A stretch of DNA of 64,000 nt from Astropecten irregularis (GCA_963971285.1 OZ020244.1:34782001-34846000); one strand, 5' to 3'. Positions 44,001 through 59,000 are shown, counted from the stretch's first letter. The notes: generated by a model not told the origin, from the letters alone. Numbers and translations are program-made.

Positions 44001-47000
44001 GGCGAGACATTTTTGTGCTAAGCAAATTTTTGTGCTTAACAGTTTTATGAAATTGGCCCCAGATATTTCCCCCCCTTGCTGTGAGTACTGTGAATGCATA
44101 TATCTGGTGCCTTGTGGAGACCGAGCACAATAGGTTGAATATGTCTCCACAGGGAAATTCTAAAGGTGTATAGGTCTCCACAAGGTTTTCACAAAACTGA
44201 TATTTGGAATTAACTCAAAAAGGAAAACATTTCCAAGGTAAACTTAAGTGTCGCAAAGAGAAGTGTTTTATAAAAGGGACGTTCGCTAGAAATGTCAACT
44301 CAGGAGAGCGATTCTGGTTCAAATTGGGACAATTTCAATTCTGTTCTTTGGAGAGTGTTCATTTAGTACACGAGAACAAAGCCATGTCTCCACAAGGATA
44401 CAAAGTCCATTATGAGTGTATATTGTACAGCCATCACACACTGTGTAGCTGTATTTGTACTGTATGTATGTGAAGTATGAATATGATAAATAGTACTCGT
44501 AGAATACTGTGCTGCTGCACAGGACTGGGTGTTCACAACAAGTTGGGCAATACACCTGTGCAATTTGTTAACGTCAATGTGCAAGGCATAAATCAGGCCT
44601 CACATTTAGGTTTATTTTCATGGACAGGTGAAAAGTTACTTCTTTTTGAGGGATTTGGTCTTCTCATACATTTATTTTTTATAAGGGTGCCCCTTTTTAT
44701 TACTGTGGTTCTCATTTCTTTTTCACCTTGAGGGAGGGTCGGTCGGTCGACCAAAAAAAAAGTTTGGTGGAAAAAAATATCTGGCTGAATACACAAAAAC
44801 CTATTAAAGAAAATGATGAGAAATGTTCATTGTCTTCACTGTAATCTCGTTTTAATATTTTTGCATTATTTTCTGTGATAAAAAGTTTAAAAATTGTAGT
44901 CCTATTGGCAAAATTTGTCTCCAGAAATTCTGGGAATTCTTTGTTTTGTTTTTCTATATTATGTCATTCTGGACAGGGTCGGCGGAAAAAAAAGTGTTAT
45001 TTTTTTTTTCTTCGGTCGGAGCCCAAAATATGGGTCGGTCGGAAATGAGAACCATAGTAATAAAAAGGGGCGCCCTAAACAAGGAAGGAAATTTAAAGTC
45101 CACATACCTGGGCAATAATGCACTCTCCGTCGGAATATTTCTTGGTTTCTAAAGCATCGGCAAGATTCATTCTCTCATAGGGCTGAGCAAAGAAAACGAA
45201 ATAACATGTTTGATTTGTGGTAACAGTAACACCAGGGGCCGATTTCATAAAGCTCTGCGATGCGTCGCAACTCGATTTGCGACGCGTCCTAGCTGCGACG
45301 CGTCCCATCTATGCGATGAGTCCATAGAGAAAGGATGCGTCGTAACTCTGCGACGCGTCGTAAGTTTTATGAAATCGGCCCCTAGGGTCTATTTCACCAA
45401 ACTCATCGTAACCTATCGTATTTATCAAGGACTTATGATGCATTGCAGCCCTACGTAGGATACGATGGGTTATCCTTCGTAACTCGAGTTACGATCGATT
45501 ATAGGGCTTGGTGAAATCGACCCCATGAGATATAAATGATACTCTTTTATGAACTGTGCACTCTGAAAAGAGCCAGTTTAACTTGATGTTCCGGCCAGTA
45601 TGCTCTGGCCGTCCTCATGAGAAAGCTGCAGCAATCAGTATGATCAAATAAATAGAAAATGGCTTCAACTATATTACTGAAGAGTTCCAATGATGAAGTG
45701 AATGTACACCATTGAAAGCAGCGTGTGTTGGGGAACAGGCTTGACATTGAATCCTGGACAAGGTTGCAAGCCTCAGCGAGGACTTCCTTTTGACCGCACT
45801 TTGACCAAAGCCTGGGTGTCCACTCACCTCTAATGATTTCAGCATGGAGACGTTTTCTAGAAGGGCCTCGTACATCTTGCGTTTCTTGGCAGCATTCTTC
45901 AGCACTATCCTCCGGAATGACGACCGATCCTAGAGGGAATTATGAAAGAAGGTTCGGTAACGATGAACATCCAATCGTGGCTTCAGCCCAAGAGGAATCT
46001 TGGGTCTTGGGGGGGGAAGGGGTAACCGTAGTAGTCATCTCATTTCACGTCACACACAAAAAAACACATAATTTACCAAGGTTCCTCAACTTGAATTACG
46101 GACAAATTTTGTTGATTGCTTGATGGCCAAAGTATCAAGTGCAACCTTCTTTTTCATTGACACGTAGTAAAATGAAGTATTTCCCGCCATTTTACTGGTG
46201 AATGGGAGTGAAACTTGAGTTTGGTTGAAACCCCAGTTGAGTATTTGTTGGACTGCAAAATCCCAGAGAACATTATCGGGTATTCACTTTGCTCAAGTTT
46301 AAAGGGAAGCAGTAAAAGCTTAAAGGTCCTCGCTTATGGATACATGTAAGGGGTGTGGTAGTGGGCGGGGACATCAAGCCTGGGGTCGATTTCACAAAGC
46401 TCTATGAATGATCGTAACTCGAGTTACAAACTGACAAAGGATAACCCATCGTGGGGGCCTATCCTGCATAAGACTGCAATGCATCATACATGTAAGTCCT
46501 ACGAATGATAGTAAGTTACAATGAGTTTGGCAAAATCTACCCCGGGCCTGATTTCACAAAACACTAAGATTAGAGTTGTCAATGTTACCATAGTGATTGG
46601 TATTATGACATCACACTTTGCTTAGCAATTGAGATTGATTCACAATTTAAGATTTTAGGTTTTCGTAGTTGAATCTTCAACCTGTATAGGTCACGTTAAC
46701 AGTGGACCCTACGTGATACCCATTGATCTGCACGGATCAGACATACCGTGCTGCCATTTGCGATGCGCGTATTGAGTCTGGACTCAAAATTCAAACGTGG
46801 ATCGTCGCACTAGACTGTATGCAACACAAACAAAGTTTTGGGGTTGGAGCAAGAAGTTTATATGAAAATCTGATGATTTCCTAGTAATTTTCCTAGTAAT
46901 ACATGTATTGTGTGTGCACTAAACAACCGGCCTTGGCCTCGGACACTGTGGCCTTGGCCTCGGCCTCAATCTCGAATGCTCATGACTCGGCCTTGGCCTC

Positions 47001-50000
47001 GGCCTCGGAGGTTGTGGACTCGACTCCAACAATGATAGTTTGAATGACAGGCCGGAAGCTAGGGTTCATCGGAATGTGTACAGTGACTACAGTCCAGCCA
47101 AGAATGATCAAGATGAAGATATCTGTAATGCATCATTGTTTCGGTCTGCTTAACTTACCAGTGCCCATAGAGACCCAGGGGATGTGGCAACGATGGTGGC
47201 TGCCCGGGGTGTATTGTACATGAGGGCCAGTTCTCCAAAGCTACCCGTGTTGTTGTAGGCCCCCACCTTGTTCCCATTGACAAAGATGTCGTACAGGCCA
47301 CTGCATTTATGGAGGCAAGGTTTGAAAAAGAAATTCAAGATCAAGAGAATAAATGGTGACACGGTTGGTGAGTGGTTAAGGTCGGAATGGTGAAGATAAT
47401 GACAGTGTGGGTACTGAAGGTAGGATGGTTATGATGGTCATTGTACAATGCTACTCAGAGAATCATCAAATAACCACAAGGAAAACTTGACTGAATTTAA
47501 TGTCATTGAACGAAGACAAATTTACTTGAGCGGGATTCGAACCGGCGACCTCCTGAATACAGTACAGGCGCTCTACCAACTGAGCCATCCAGCCCTACGT
47601 TGGTGGTGTCCCAAAGAGTCAATTATTTTTGTTCGTTTGGCAGTCAGAAGCCATGAAACCACACACACACCGCCATATCCCAAGGATCATTGCATTGATA
47701 CATGCAGCAATGCTGCAACCTGAGAACGGTGTGAGCTAAAAACAAATGTAACTAGAATTGTAAAAGAACCAAACATTAAAAAAAAAACAGAGCTATATGA
47801 ATACTTTTATGATGATGGAGATAAATAATTGAATTACAAATACAGATGTTAAAAAAAACAACTTGATAATATGAAAATCTGACGTTATCATGAATCACCA
47901 TGATAATTCACAGCGGCTTTGTACATGAACGTCTGCTTGTAACAGCTTGTGGGCATTTAAATTGCAGCTGGATGTCGATCGATGAAAGTTTAAAGCCAAT
48001 TTTGCAAGCAAAATTTCATTTATGCTCTTCCACGAATTAGTTCAGATCAGGGGGAGTAAACACCGCATAAGAAATCCGATGCAAATTCTTGCTTATTCCT
48101 GTCGACTGATTTTCTTCTTTTATCGACTTTTCTAGAAACTCAACCATTGACTTGGTTGCACGTAGCTAGTCGGAGTTTCCCACTAAAGAAATCAAAGGTT
48201 AGCTTTGCCAGGAAAGGCTCAATCAGCCAAGAGTGTTTATACAGCTACTGGCTAGGCGCGTGGTTCGTCGCAGGTGATGACAAAAACATATATGCAGGGT
48301 TATGGGGGTTTCGTATATGGGAAAGGGGTTAACAAGAAAAAGGAATGCTAGCTATTAGGTCGACATTTTTAAAATCTTGTTTATAGGCTGAGTCACACAG
48401 GTACGGTGGGCTGATTTTAAGAGCTTAAAGGTACTATTATACTTTGGTAAGAGACCAAAACAGAAATGTTCACAGATTTACGTATAACTAACAGGGTATG
48501 AAGATGGTGTTGGTAGAAACATACCGTTCAAATGTTTTCGCCTGAAATGGTGTATTTATCCAGAAATTAGTCAAACAACGACCGAAAATCTGTTTGATCT
48601 TTTAAAAGATCAAAAATAAAAGAGAAAAGTCTTAAGAAATACTGTGGCCGTTTTTCACGATTTTCTCAAAAAGTGGGCACCGTATGGGACTAAAATTTTC
48701 ACAGATGACTGTTACTGTATCTGTCTTGATATTTTTGCCCATGAATCAGTATTTCTTTGACAAAAACCAAAGTATGATATTACCTTTAACAAGAATCTGG
48801 GCTTGTATTACCGCCATGCCTTACAGAGCGCAAAAATCAGTATGCAATTCATGACATTTCAACTGGAGAGGGGGGGATTGAAAGAAAGGGCCCACGTCTT
48901 TTTTTATGACTTACTAAAAAAAAAATTTGTAAGGGAAGAAGATCCTCCAAGAAAATAAGGACCAGGTGTTTTTTGTGTCCGTGTGGGCATTGAAATCCTC
49001 CCCTAACCCCACAGGGCATTTGCCCTTTTTCTTCCCCCCCCCGCCCCATTTCAAGTCTTACCTGTCAATGACGTAGAAATTGTCCCCGTCGTCGTCCTGA
49101 TCGATGATGTGATCGCCCGGTTGGGTCTGTGAAAACAAGACGTAGACAAAAGAGACACAACCGCAGTCAAATTCACTGACATTTCGACGAAAAATGGAAA
49201 CGAAAAAAAAAAAAAAAAGGACTACGGGCAATGCTTACAAAAGAGACTGCGATGATATAAAATACCACAAACAAAAAACGAAAATAAAAGAGGAAAACAA
49301 GATTGAATTCAGGTGATGTTTGAAAAAAAAAATGGTCAGGGAGGTGGATCTGAAATAATGTTTGAGGGAAAAAAAAGGAGGGATAAATCTAAACAAAAGA
49401 ATCAGATATAAAAACTACAAAATCTGTGTGGTCATGAACAAGAATTCTAATTTTTTTTGTAACAGATGAAGGTTGGCATGATATAAAAAAAAATATAACA
49501 AAAATCAAAAACAAATCTAAGGCTGAACCTTTGCAGAGAAATGAAAAAAAAAATGAAATGAAAAAAAAAAAAAAAATGAAAAAAAAAAGAAAAAGAAAAA
49601 TCCAATTTGAAAAAAAAAAATCTAATTTGAAAAAAAGAAAAATCATTGAATTCAAAGGTCTATTTGATATTCCGTGCAATGCATTGAAAAACTTGGCATC
49701 CGTTAATGAAAGATCAACCAAGACGTAATGTATGTGGAAATGTAATTTAACACTTGTGAGACACAGCCAGTCAAAAACCTTGGACATCATTATTAGTCTC
49801 AATATTTATTCTCCAAACGGACACAAAAGGGATCAATATTAGGCCTAGGTGATGATTCCTGAGTTGGGAATGGCTTCTGCCTGAATTTCCCCTCTAAAAA
49901 AAGACGAAATGAATAGAATTCAGCTGGATTCTGGGTCGGCATACGATTGGTTTTTGCCATTGCTTTTGTATGGGACTGATGAATTTTCACTTTTTGTGTA

Positions 50001-53000
50001 TGGTGGACTATAATGCAATATATGCAGACTATGGTGTGATTCCGTACATAGTGCGATGGTGGTCAGGGGACAATTTCATAGAGCTGCTTAGCACAAAAAA
50101 TTGCTTAGCACAAAAAAAAGCTTGCCCAATAAAACAAACTACCATTGAATTTACTATTTGATATTTGATATAGCGAACAACAACCAAGGAACAATTGCAA
50201 GTGATAATACACAACACATGGAAATTTGGTTGTTAATCCTGTTTTTACTAAGACAGAAATGTCATGCTTAGCAAATGTTTGCGCTAAGCAGCTCTATGAA
50301 ATTGGCCCCCGATGTGGTGGGCACCATGCCACATGACACTTGGAGAGCCCATTACATTATTTACAGCGTGACATAAACTATGCGTATAATGCGCAAGATG
50401 GTAAAGTGATGGTGGCCCAGGAGGGAAATCGAACATCACAAATATCTGGGCACATATTTGTGATGTTTGATACATTGTACATCACAAATTCACAAATATC
50501 TGTGCACATTTTGTGATGTGCGATGTTTGTACACGGCATGTAATAATGTGCGATACATCTCACGTCACAAATCTGTGCACATTTTCTTTGTGTGTTTTAT
50601 ATGGCATGATTGTTTCTGAAAAATCTTTGTTTGCGTATAGTTAAGGTACAAAGAATCAAGTGAAATGTAAACAAAAAGTTTTTTAAAACAGCGATCAACT
50701 GCCCGGCATGCACAATAACGGGGTGCAGTGGATGTGATTCGCCCATAATGTCATATGTCATGGCGGCAACAAAAATGCATGATGACACTATTTACCCACT
50801 GCATTTCGTGCAGTGATACAGTACAGTGATTAAATAGACAAGAAATCAGCAGACGACTGAGACATATTGTACAGTTTTGACCCACAGCGTTATGCACTAA
50901 TGACGTCACACCATGCATGCACGCGCACACATACCCCCACTCACCACACGTTTGCATACACATATGGCCGGTTGCAATGTTTGTCTGAGGTTCGGTGCTA
51001 TTTTTAGCGCAAGTGCGCAGCGTTATTATTACATGTTTAAATCAACAGGCATTCACTGCACGAAATGTAGGAAATCATTTACAAATGGCTACACATACAT
51101 ATGCAATAGCGCTCCGCACTTGTGCTAAAAATAGCATCGGATCTCAGACAAACATTGCAACCATGCAAACGTGGGTGGGTGTGCGGGTGCATGCACACTA
51201 CGTGTGTGAGACAACGTTTGTCTGACATCCGGGGATTTTGTGACGTCATTAGTGCGGAGCGCTATTGTACAGTGTACATGTATGTGATGAAACTCATGCA
51301 TGACTGCACTGATTGAAATGGTCTGAGGACTCTGAGTCGTAACATTATACAGCAATTTTTCTGTTTTTTTTCCTGAAGGAAGGGAAATCCATTTGAGAAC
51401 AGATTACTTTCTGTGAACGTGACAATGTGACAGACATGAGTCCTTGGACAAATCCCAACAAATAATCAAAGGCAAAGCTTCATATCTTAAAGGTGATTGT
51501 ATGTTAAGGTGATTGAAGTAATTTTGTGATTCATTCATGTGCAGACTCTATATATCCGAGGCTGTCGGGCACGTGTGTCATGGCGGCTGTTGCATGTATA
51601 ATCTTCCCGACTGTCTAGGGGAATCACTCCAGCAACTTCAACGTCTGCTCATGAGTTTAGCAGGTTTAGCCTTTGCAAATGTGATGCCATGTACTCTCTT
51701 CGAGTGTCTACAAGACAAGATTAGCAGACCGCTTGGGGCAGGATTCCAACCCCCTTTTGGAGGACAGGCATCTTTTACCGGCCTAGATGGCATTGCTATA
51801 GACCGCCGAGCCTCATGTCGCCCGAGGTCAAATGTAAAGAAATCACACCTCCGTGCTTGTTCAAGTTTGGTATATGATTTACATGTAATTTTTGTGTAAA
51901 TTTGACAGTTCTAAGTTCTTCATTGGGTAGGAAAATGCACCAATCGGGTTTGATTGATATTCATCCCACATTTAGTGCACAGTCTTGGCTGCCCACGTTG
52001 GGCAAAATTTAATCAATCATGAAATGTACATTAAAGGTAATATCATACTTTGGTTTTTGTCACAGAAATACAGATTCATGAGGAAAAAATATCAAGGAAG
52101 ATACAGTAACAGTCATCTGTGAAAATTTCAGTCCCATACGGTGCCCACTTTTTGGAAAACAGTGAAAAACGGCCACAGTATTTCTTAAGTCTTTTCTCTT
52201 TTATTTTTGATCTTTAAAAGATCAAAAGTTTGGTCACTGGTTTTACTCTTTTCTGGATAAATACAGCAATTCAGGCAGAAAAATGTTGATGGTATGTTTC
52301 TACCATCACCATCTTTATACCCTGTAAGTTATAGGTAAATCTCTGAACATTTCTGTTTTGGTATGCTACCAAAGTATGATACTATCTTTAAGATGACAAT
52401 AACCTTACCCGTTTCTCAAACATGGCATCTAGTACTTCTTGCATTTGTTCCTGAAAATAAACAGAAGAATGAAAAGAATAAAGACATTTGGAGTTACAAA
52501 AAGATGCTTCACAGCTTCAAACAAATCTACACAAACGAATGTCCTAAAAATTGGTTTTTATGAATGCAAAAACCTACAATTGTACCAGTATTCAATATTC
52601 CTTAAAAGTACAGTTGTGTGTTATTGTCATACAACCAAATAAATTCATATCATAGAGATACATACTAATAAACTAGAGGGCGGGCTTGGCAAAATTTCTG
52701 TGACAACATGGGGATCGATCCGCCATTACTGAAAAAGGCACCGCGCCGGCGCTTTACTATCCTTGATGTGTACGTACGGCGTAGGCCTTTGTACTGTAGT
52801 TTACGCAAGTGCTCTGTCAGCACAGCATTCCCTGGTACGCATGCGTATACGTAATTTGTGCCCATAATAGTAATGGCGGCACAGGCCCATACACCAGTAC
52901 AGGGGAGTATTGTGCGTCCGCCCTTTAGTTTATTAGTATGTATCTCTATGATTCATATTCATATACATTATATACAAACATCAATTACATCTTACAGTAA

Positions 53001-56000
53001 TTTACTTTGCAGGATATATTCTGCTTTCCCATTCAAAAGTCAACAGTGCCTTGGCAGTAGGTAGGAATTAAGATGATCAATGGCTAATTAGACACCAAAG
53101 CTGAACATGTATCTGTCAGGCAAGGTGTCAAACTTAATGACTTATACAGGCTGCACGTGTACATACTCTGAGCCTTGTATTTAAAATGAATTGAGTTAAA
53201 CCGCTCTGCAACTGCGGGGGGTAAGTTGTAAGTTAAAATTCTGTTGCATCTATACAGTGTTTTACTGTTTGCAGTTAAAACAGATCGGTTTTATTTTTGG
53301 TTTTAAGAGGTCATGCACGATGCCTTGACCCCATACTAGCTTCCAGTTATAAAATAAAGAGCACGGATTTATCTGTGTGTTGAATATAAACAAAACCGAC
53401 GCAAAAACCAGTTCTGTACCATCCCTTTAACTATGTTCAGAGTCAACTATTCTAAGGGGCCTTTACGAAATAAGGCTTGAGACAAGGCTCGAGATTTAAT
53501 TTGCTACCGCCAGCTGGAGCCTTCCTTCGACTTCATCATGTGGCCCAATCCCTTCATTTCGTTTCTTGGGCCTCAAATGGCGGTAGCGAAGTAAGTCCCA
53601 AGCCTAGCCTCAGGCCTGGGGTCGATTTCACAAATTAGGTACGAAGGATAAACCATCGTATCCTACGACTCCTAATGTAAGTAGGGTTTCAATGCATCAC
53701 AAGTCCTACAATTGATAGTAAGTTACGATGAGTTTGGTGAAAAAACTGAAATCGACCCCGTGTTTCATAAAGGTCCTTTTAGGTCAACTACCTTTGATTT
53801 GGGCGCATCATAAACCACACCCATATCAAACGAGTCATAAATCGTAAGCAGTAAAGTGCATAGCAGCTTTAGGGACACACCTTTTATTGCATTACTTTAA
53901 TGGATTCGGGGGAGATAGGGCGCATGGCAACATGTAGGTGTAAATCCAAATTGATTTGGGAAATGGAATTGAACAGGGTTGCTGGAATAATGTACCAGTG
54001 CACTCTTAACCCTTGACCTACTACATGCACAACATGACACGTGCATTACATTATACGGTACATATATATGTGACCTGGGGTCGATTTCACGAAGCACTAC
54101 AATCGATCATAACCCATCGTATCCTTTGACTTCTACGTGGGAATGCAATGTATCATAAGTCCTACGATTGATAGTAAGTTACAATGAGTTTGGTGAAATC
54201 GTCACCTGCTCTGTGAAAAGGGGTCAATACGTCACAAAGTTGACAAACTGATCAGAACAAGTACATTTATAATATCATGAGCTTTGCATGTAAATATGGA
54301 ATACATGTATGACCAATGTCAGTTCAAAAGACAGATTGGAATGTTTAATATTAATTCTATGAATTTTCTCCATGTTTATATAAAATTGGCCATAACTTGC
54401 TGCAATTAAGACATGTGACTCATTTTCACACAGCACGGATTTTAATTGCAACCCAACCCATATTTCTTTTTATACCGATTAGTTTAAAAGGAAAATGGGT
54501 TAAAGGGATGGTACAGAACTGGTTTTTGCGACAAAAACAGTGAAAGCACATTATGTAATCCATCATATACCTTAACTGACAAACCTGTAGAAGTTTGAGG
54601 TCAATCAGCCATCTGGGTCACGAGAAAATAGTGAAAACCCGTGTACAGGAACTGTACATATTTCAACGAATGAATAAAACGCTTCGAAGCGATTTATTCC
54701 AATTGGAAAATAGTTTCATTTATTTCTCAACGAATATGGCATTTCAAACAAAAACATTTCATGGGATGTTTTCTCCTATCATCACCATTATACGGTGTAA
54801 GTTTTATGTGAATCCGTGATAATGAAGTGTTTTTTGTCTTACCAATTCTGTACCATCCCTTTAAGATCAAAGATATCTGATTGTGTTTCCAGGGAGAAGA
54901 ACAGGGTCCTGCTAAAAGTAAAACATGCACCGTTGCATCTTCCGAATATTAAACAGACTCCGCATTATCTTCCATATTCACTGTAGTTTGTCCGTCACTT
55001 ACTTCACCAATGCCTATAAATCAGCTTTCAAGTATAACATAAACGCCATTTCTTTTTTGCAAAAAGCAATTTCACTATTTGTACCCCACGGAAAAGAAAC
55101 TACAGAATTTGTAATGCCTTATCAACCACCTGACTTTTGTAACCGATCCATTCCAAAACACATAAATAAATAAAATGAGTGAAAAAATGTATAATTATCT
55201 TCTGGTGACCCGAACCTACATAAATTATCGAGTGACCACTAAAGGAGGACAGAGCATGATGAGCTTCAATGATTGAAGAGGGCGAGACGAAAAAAAAAAA
55301 AATCACCGAAGCTACAATAACCAGCTTCAACAGTGTGGCAGACCACAGGGCTCTATAGGCATTAATAACATTCATGAGATTTAATAAGTGATGAATTGTT
55401 TCCCTCTGGCTTGCAGGCAGGCAGGCAAACGCACTAACGCAACGCATTGCCATACAGTATATATTGCTAGAGTTACATGTGTGTGTGGGGGGGGGGGGGG
55501 GGGGGTAAGGAGGGGAGGGGGGGGTAGGGAGGGGGAGTGGGAGGGGGTACGCGTACGAGACATCATTGCCGCCATTGCAGTCGCCCAAGCCTAGGCTGAA
55601 TCAACAACCTGGGTTTTAATAAAAAATTGAAGACAAGCGGTCCGTGTACACAGCCTATCCCAATTTGTTTTTATTTCTTTCTTTCTGTTTTGTTGTTGTT
55701 GTTTGTTTTTGGGGTAAACATGTAGTTTACGAGCAGGGACAAAAAGGAATTATCATTCATAGGAACTTGACACTTATTCCTCACTCAATTCACTAATATT
55801 AATGCTTGGTTGTCTCCTTTTCATTCATCTACAGGTGCTCTCTAATCCCTGCTGCTTTTTGTACTCTACTTCTCCATCTTAATCTCTAATCCTCTGATTA
55901 CCTTCTTTGTTAATCCCTATCCCCCCAGCCCCATTCTTCCCCACCCCTTTGTAGTCTGGCAACTTTGATCTTGCCTACCTGACCCCTCTGTGTGTGACCA

Positions 56001-59000
56001 ATCCCCTCTCCCATATTGTCCTGACTCCCTCATGCATACATTTGTGTTTCCATTCACTTCCATGTAATGTTCTTGTTCTTACATCAGTTTGCCTTTGAGA
56101 AAGATCCCGTTAGGATTGAAACGCGTCAGTCCCTCCTAAACTTTAAGCATTTTTAAATTTTAAAAGCATAATATAAAGCTGTATCCTCTTTGAGTGATCC
56201 CCCATGTGCCGTACCCAGGTTGCAGCTTGCTGCATGTATCATTGAAACAATCCCTGGGGCATGGCGGTGTGTGCGAGGTTTCATGGCTTCTGACTGCCAA
56301 ACAAACAAAGATAATTGACTATTGGGGTCACCACCAACGTAGGGCTGGATAGCTCAGTTGGTAGAGCGCCTGTACGGTATTCAGGAGGGCGCGGGTTCGA
56401 ATCCCGCTCCAGTCAATTTTTCTTTGTTCACTTTTCAATGACGTTAACTTCAGTCAGTTTCCCTTGTGGTTATTTGATCATTTTTAAAACCGTTTAAAAA
56501 GAGAATGAGTGCATAAAGATGCTCAATTCTATGGAGGATCTGGGATTGTATTTTGAATCTTTGTTGAGGAAACAAAATGGAAGCAAATCATAAGTAACAG
56601 TGAAAAGTGCACTGTGAAATAAATGGATCTCTCTTTTGGGGGAGGGGTGAGGCAAGCAGGTGCTTAGCAAAAATATTTGCTAACCATGAAATGTCTGTCT
56701 TTAATAATGAAAACAGGATTAACAACTAAATTTCCATGTATTTTTGTGATTGTTCTTTGGCTGTTGTTCGCTGACCATGAACATGAAATGGAAATCTTTT
56801 AATGGTGGTTGATTTTATATTGGGCAAGACATTTTTGTGCTAAGCAAGTTTTTTGGTGCTTCTAAGCAACTCCATGAAATTGGCCCCTGGTTAGTTTTTA
56901 TATTGGGCAAGACATTTTTGTGCTTAGCAATTTGTTTTGGCACTTCTAAGCACCTCCATGAAATTGGCCCCTGGTTGCAAATTAGACTGTTGAATAGCAG
57001 CAGCCATCCAGGGGTGGAGAGATATAAAATCCCTCTTAAAACTGCCTGCAGGGCCTTCATGCAGCTGGAAGGCAGGGGGTGTGTAATATAATTAAATGAT
57101 GACTGCATCGTTGTCGCGTCGCGTGGCAAGAAGCCAGGCTGATGAAATCTTCCTCTCCAACTAACCTTCCTTGGAAATCTCCCGGAGATCAGCAAAAGAA
57201 AATTGCTTTTTCTGAACTGACACAGAGGTTAAGAGAAGGATTTGGAAAAAAGTGGGCCAAATTCGGATGGCATCGATAAACAGGGGGTCCAAATTGTCAA
57301 CTAGTCTCATTGAGTTTGCGTGTTATCTTCCGATTTTATAGCTCAAACATTTTCACAGGTTTATTATTTCATGTTTATGTTTGATCAGACAAAGTGTGAG
57401 TGCTGTCCTGTGACCTTTACCAATCATGTATTGTACATGTACCTTTAATGTACATGAAATAACTGAAAATTTGAGCTCAATCGGACATCTGAGTCACGAG
57501 AAAATAGCGAAAACCCGACTCAATTTTTTTTTTATGAAACACGAAGAATGGTTTTGATCTTACCCCGAGATCAAAACTGTTTTCGGTCTTTGTTTTACTA
57601 ATTTCTGGATAACTACAGCATTTTAGGTGGAAATATTTTAACGGTATGTTTCTACCAGCACCATCTTCATACCTTGAGTGAAAAGGGACAACTAAAACAA
57701 CTGAAGTGAGGGTGTCCTTTATGTTTGTTCCAAAAATCGTTCGAATGACGAACAATCTTTGGTAAAGACACTAAATCTTGATTTCCTTGAAAAACCCAGC
57801 ATCTGATGAACCAAGGTTTCTATTGGTTTTTTTTTTGACAAGGCACAAAGGCCACTCGAGGTGAGGGCTAAAAAAGAAAGAGAAAGGAAAAGAAAGCACA
57901 CAGAATTAGGATAACAGAAGCCTATTCACATTGCACTTGAACTTAGACAAATTATATACAGCAGGGAAACAGGATGCAGGTAAGGAGTTCCAGAGTGAAG
58001 CAGTACGTGGAAAGAAACTCGTAGCATACACCTTGGACCTGCATTTGGGAGTCACGACTGTTTGTTTGCACTGTTTACGAACTATTGAGTCCATTTTCTG
58101 TCTCAAACTCAATTGTTTTGTTTTGGAGGCCTTGCAAATCCTATATACTCCCTTTAATTACCCAAGAAACCATGACACTATTATTTTTTTAAAGCTGATA
58201 TTGTCTTACAGATGTACAGTATGGCTCTCTATACAGGGTGTCAAAAAAAAAACCTGCAACACTTGTGTCGAGAACTATTATATGAAAATTAAACTGTTTA
58301 TCACTTCAAGATTTGAGCAAAATTGGACTAAAATTTAGTGAAAAAACTAAGCCTTATTTACCCAACCTCAAAACCTGATGTTCATCTTTCTTTCATACAC
58401 ATTATGCGTGTATTGACCACTATGCGTGTTATCCTTGCAAATTTGTTTTTAAGGAGTACTCTTTCAATTGGTCCTATTTTCGCCAATTTCAGCTCAAATA
58501 TGCTTAAATTCTACATGGTGATAGCCAAGACAAGGCTGTATCACATAATCTGAATATTGAAGTGATAAACAGTTTAATTATAAAATAATGGGTCCCCGCA
58601 CAGTGTTGTGTTTTTTCTGGGACACCCTGTATAATTGAATCAGCATACATCAGTTGTAATTACATGTATATGCCTCATCACAGCCAATGCACGCCTGTGT
58701 TATACAATAGTGTAATGCAAAGTGTTTGTAATTGTGAGTATACTCGCCCCCACGGTAACAAACAGCCGAGAGAGCTGTTCATGTTTGGAGTCTCTATAGC
58801 AACAAGCCACTTAGTGTACTTGTGTGCATATAATGTTATTACATAAATTGAATATGTACAGTATATTGTTTGCATGGCTTGCATGCTCGCAGGAACAAAC
58901 CAGCTGCTCCATTCCCAGGCTATGTGGTTAATTACGGAACTTCTTACAGCACACTAAGAAATACCAGTATTGTTTAAATATCTCTTCTTCGTGTTTTCAT

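Noticed and set aside
45233..45382. CpG island or restriction-site array from the GCGACGCGTC repeats
   Set aside because: The motif is simply the palindromic core of a foldback element.
51537..51899. 120-codon plus-strand ORF in PRKAR2 intron
   Set aside because: No recognised domain or flanking splice signals; it might be a decayed repeat.
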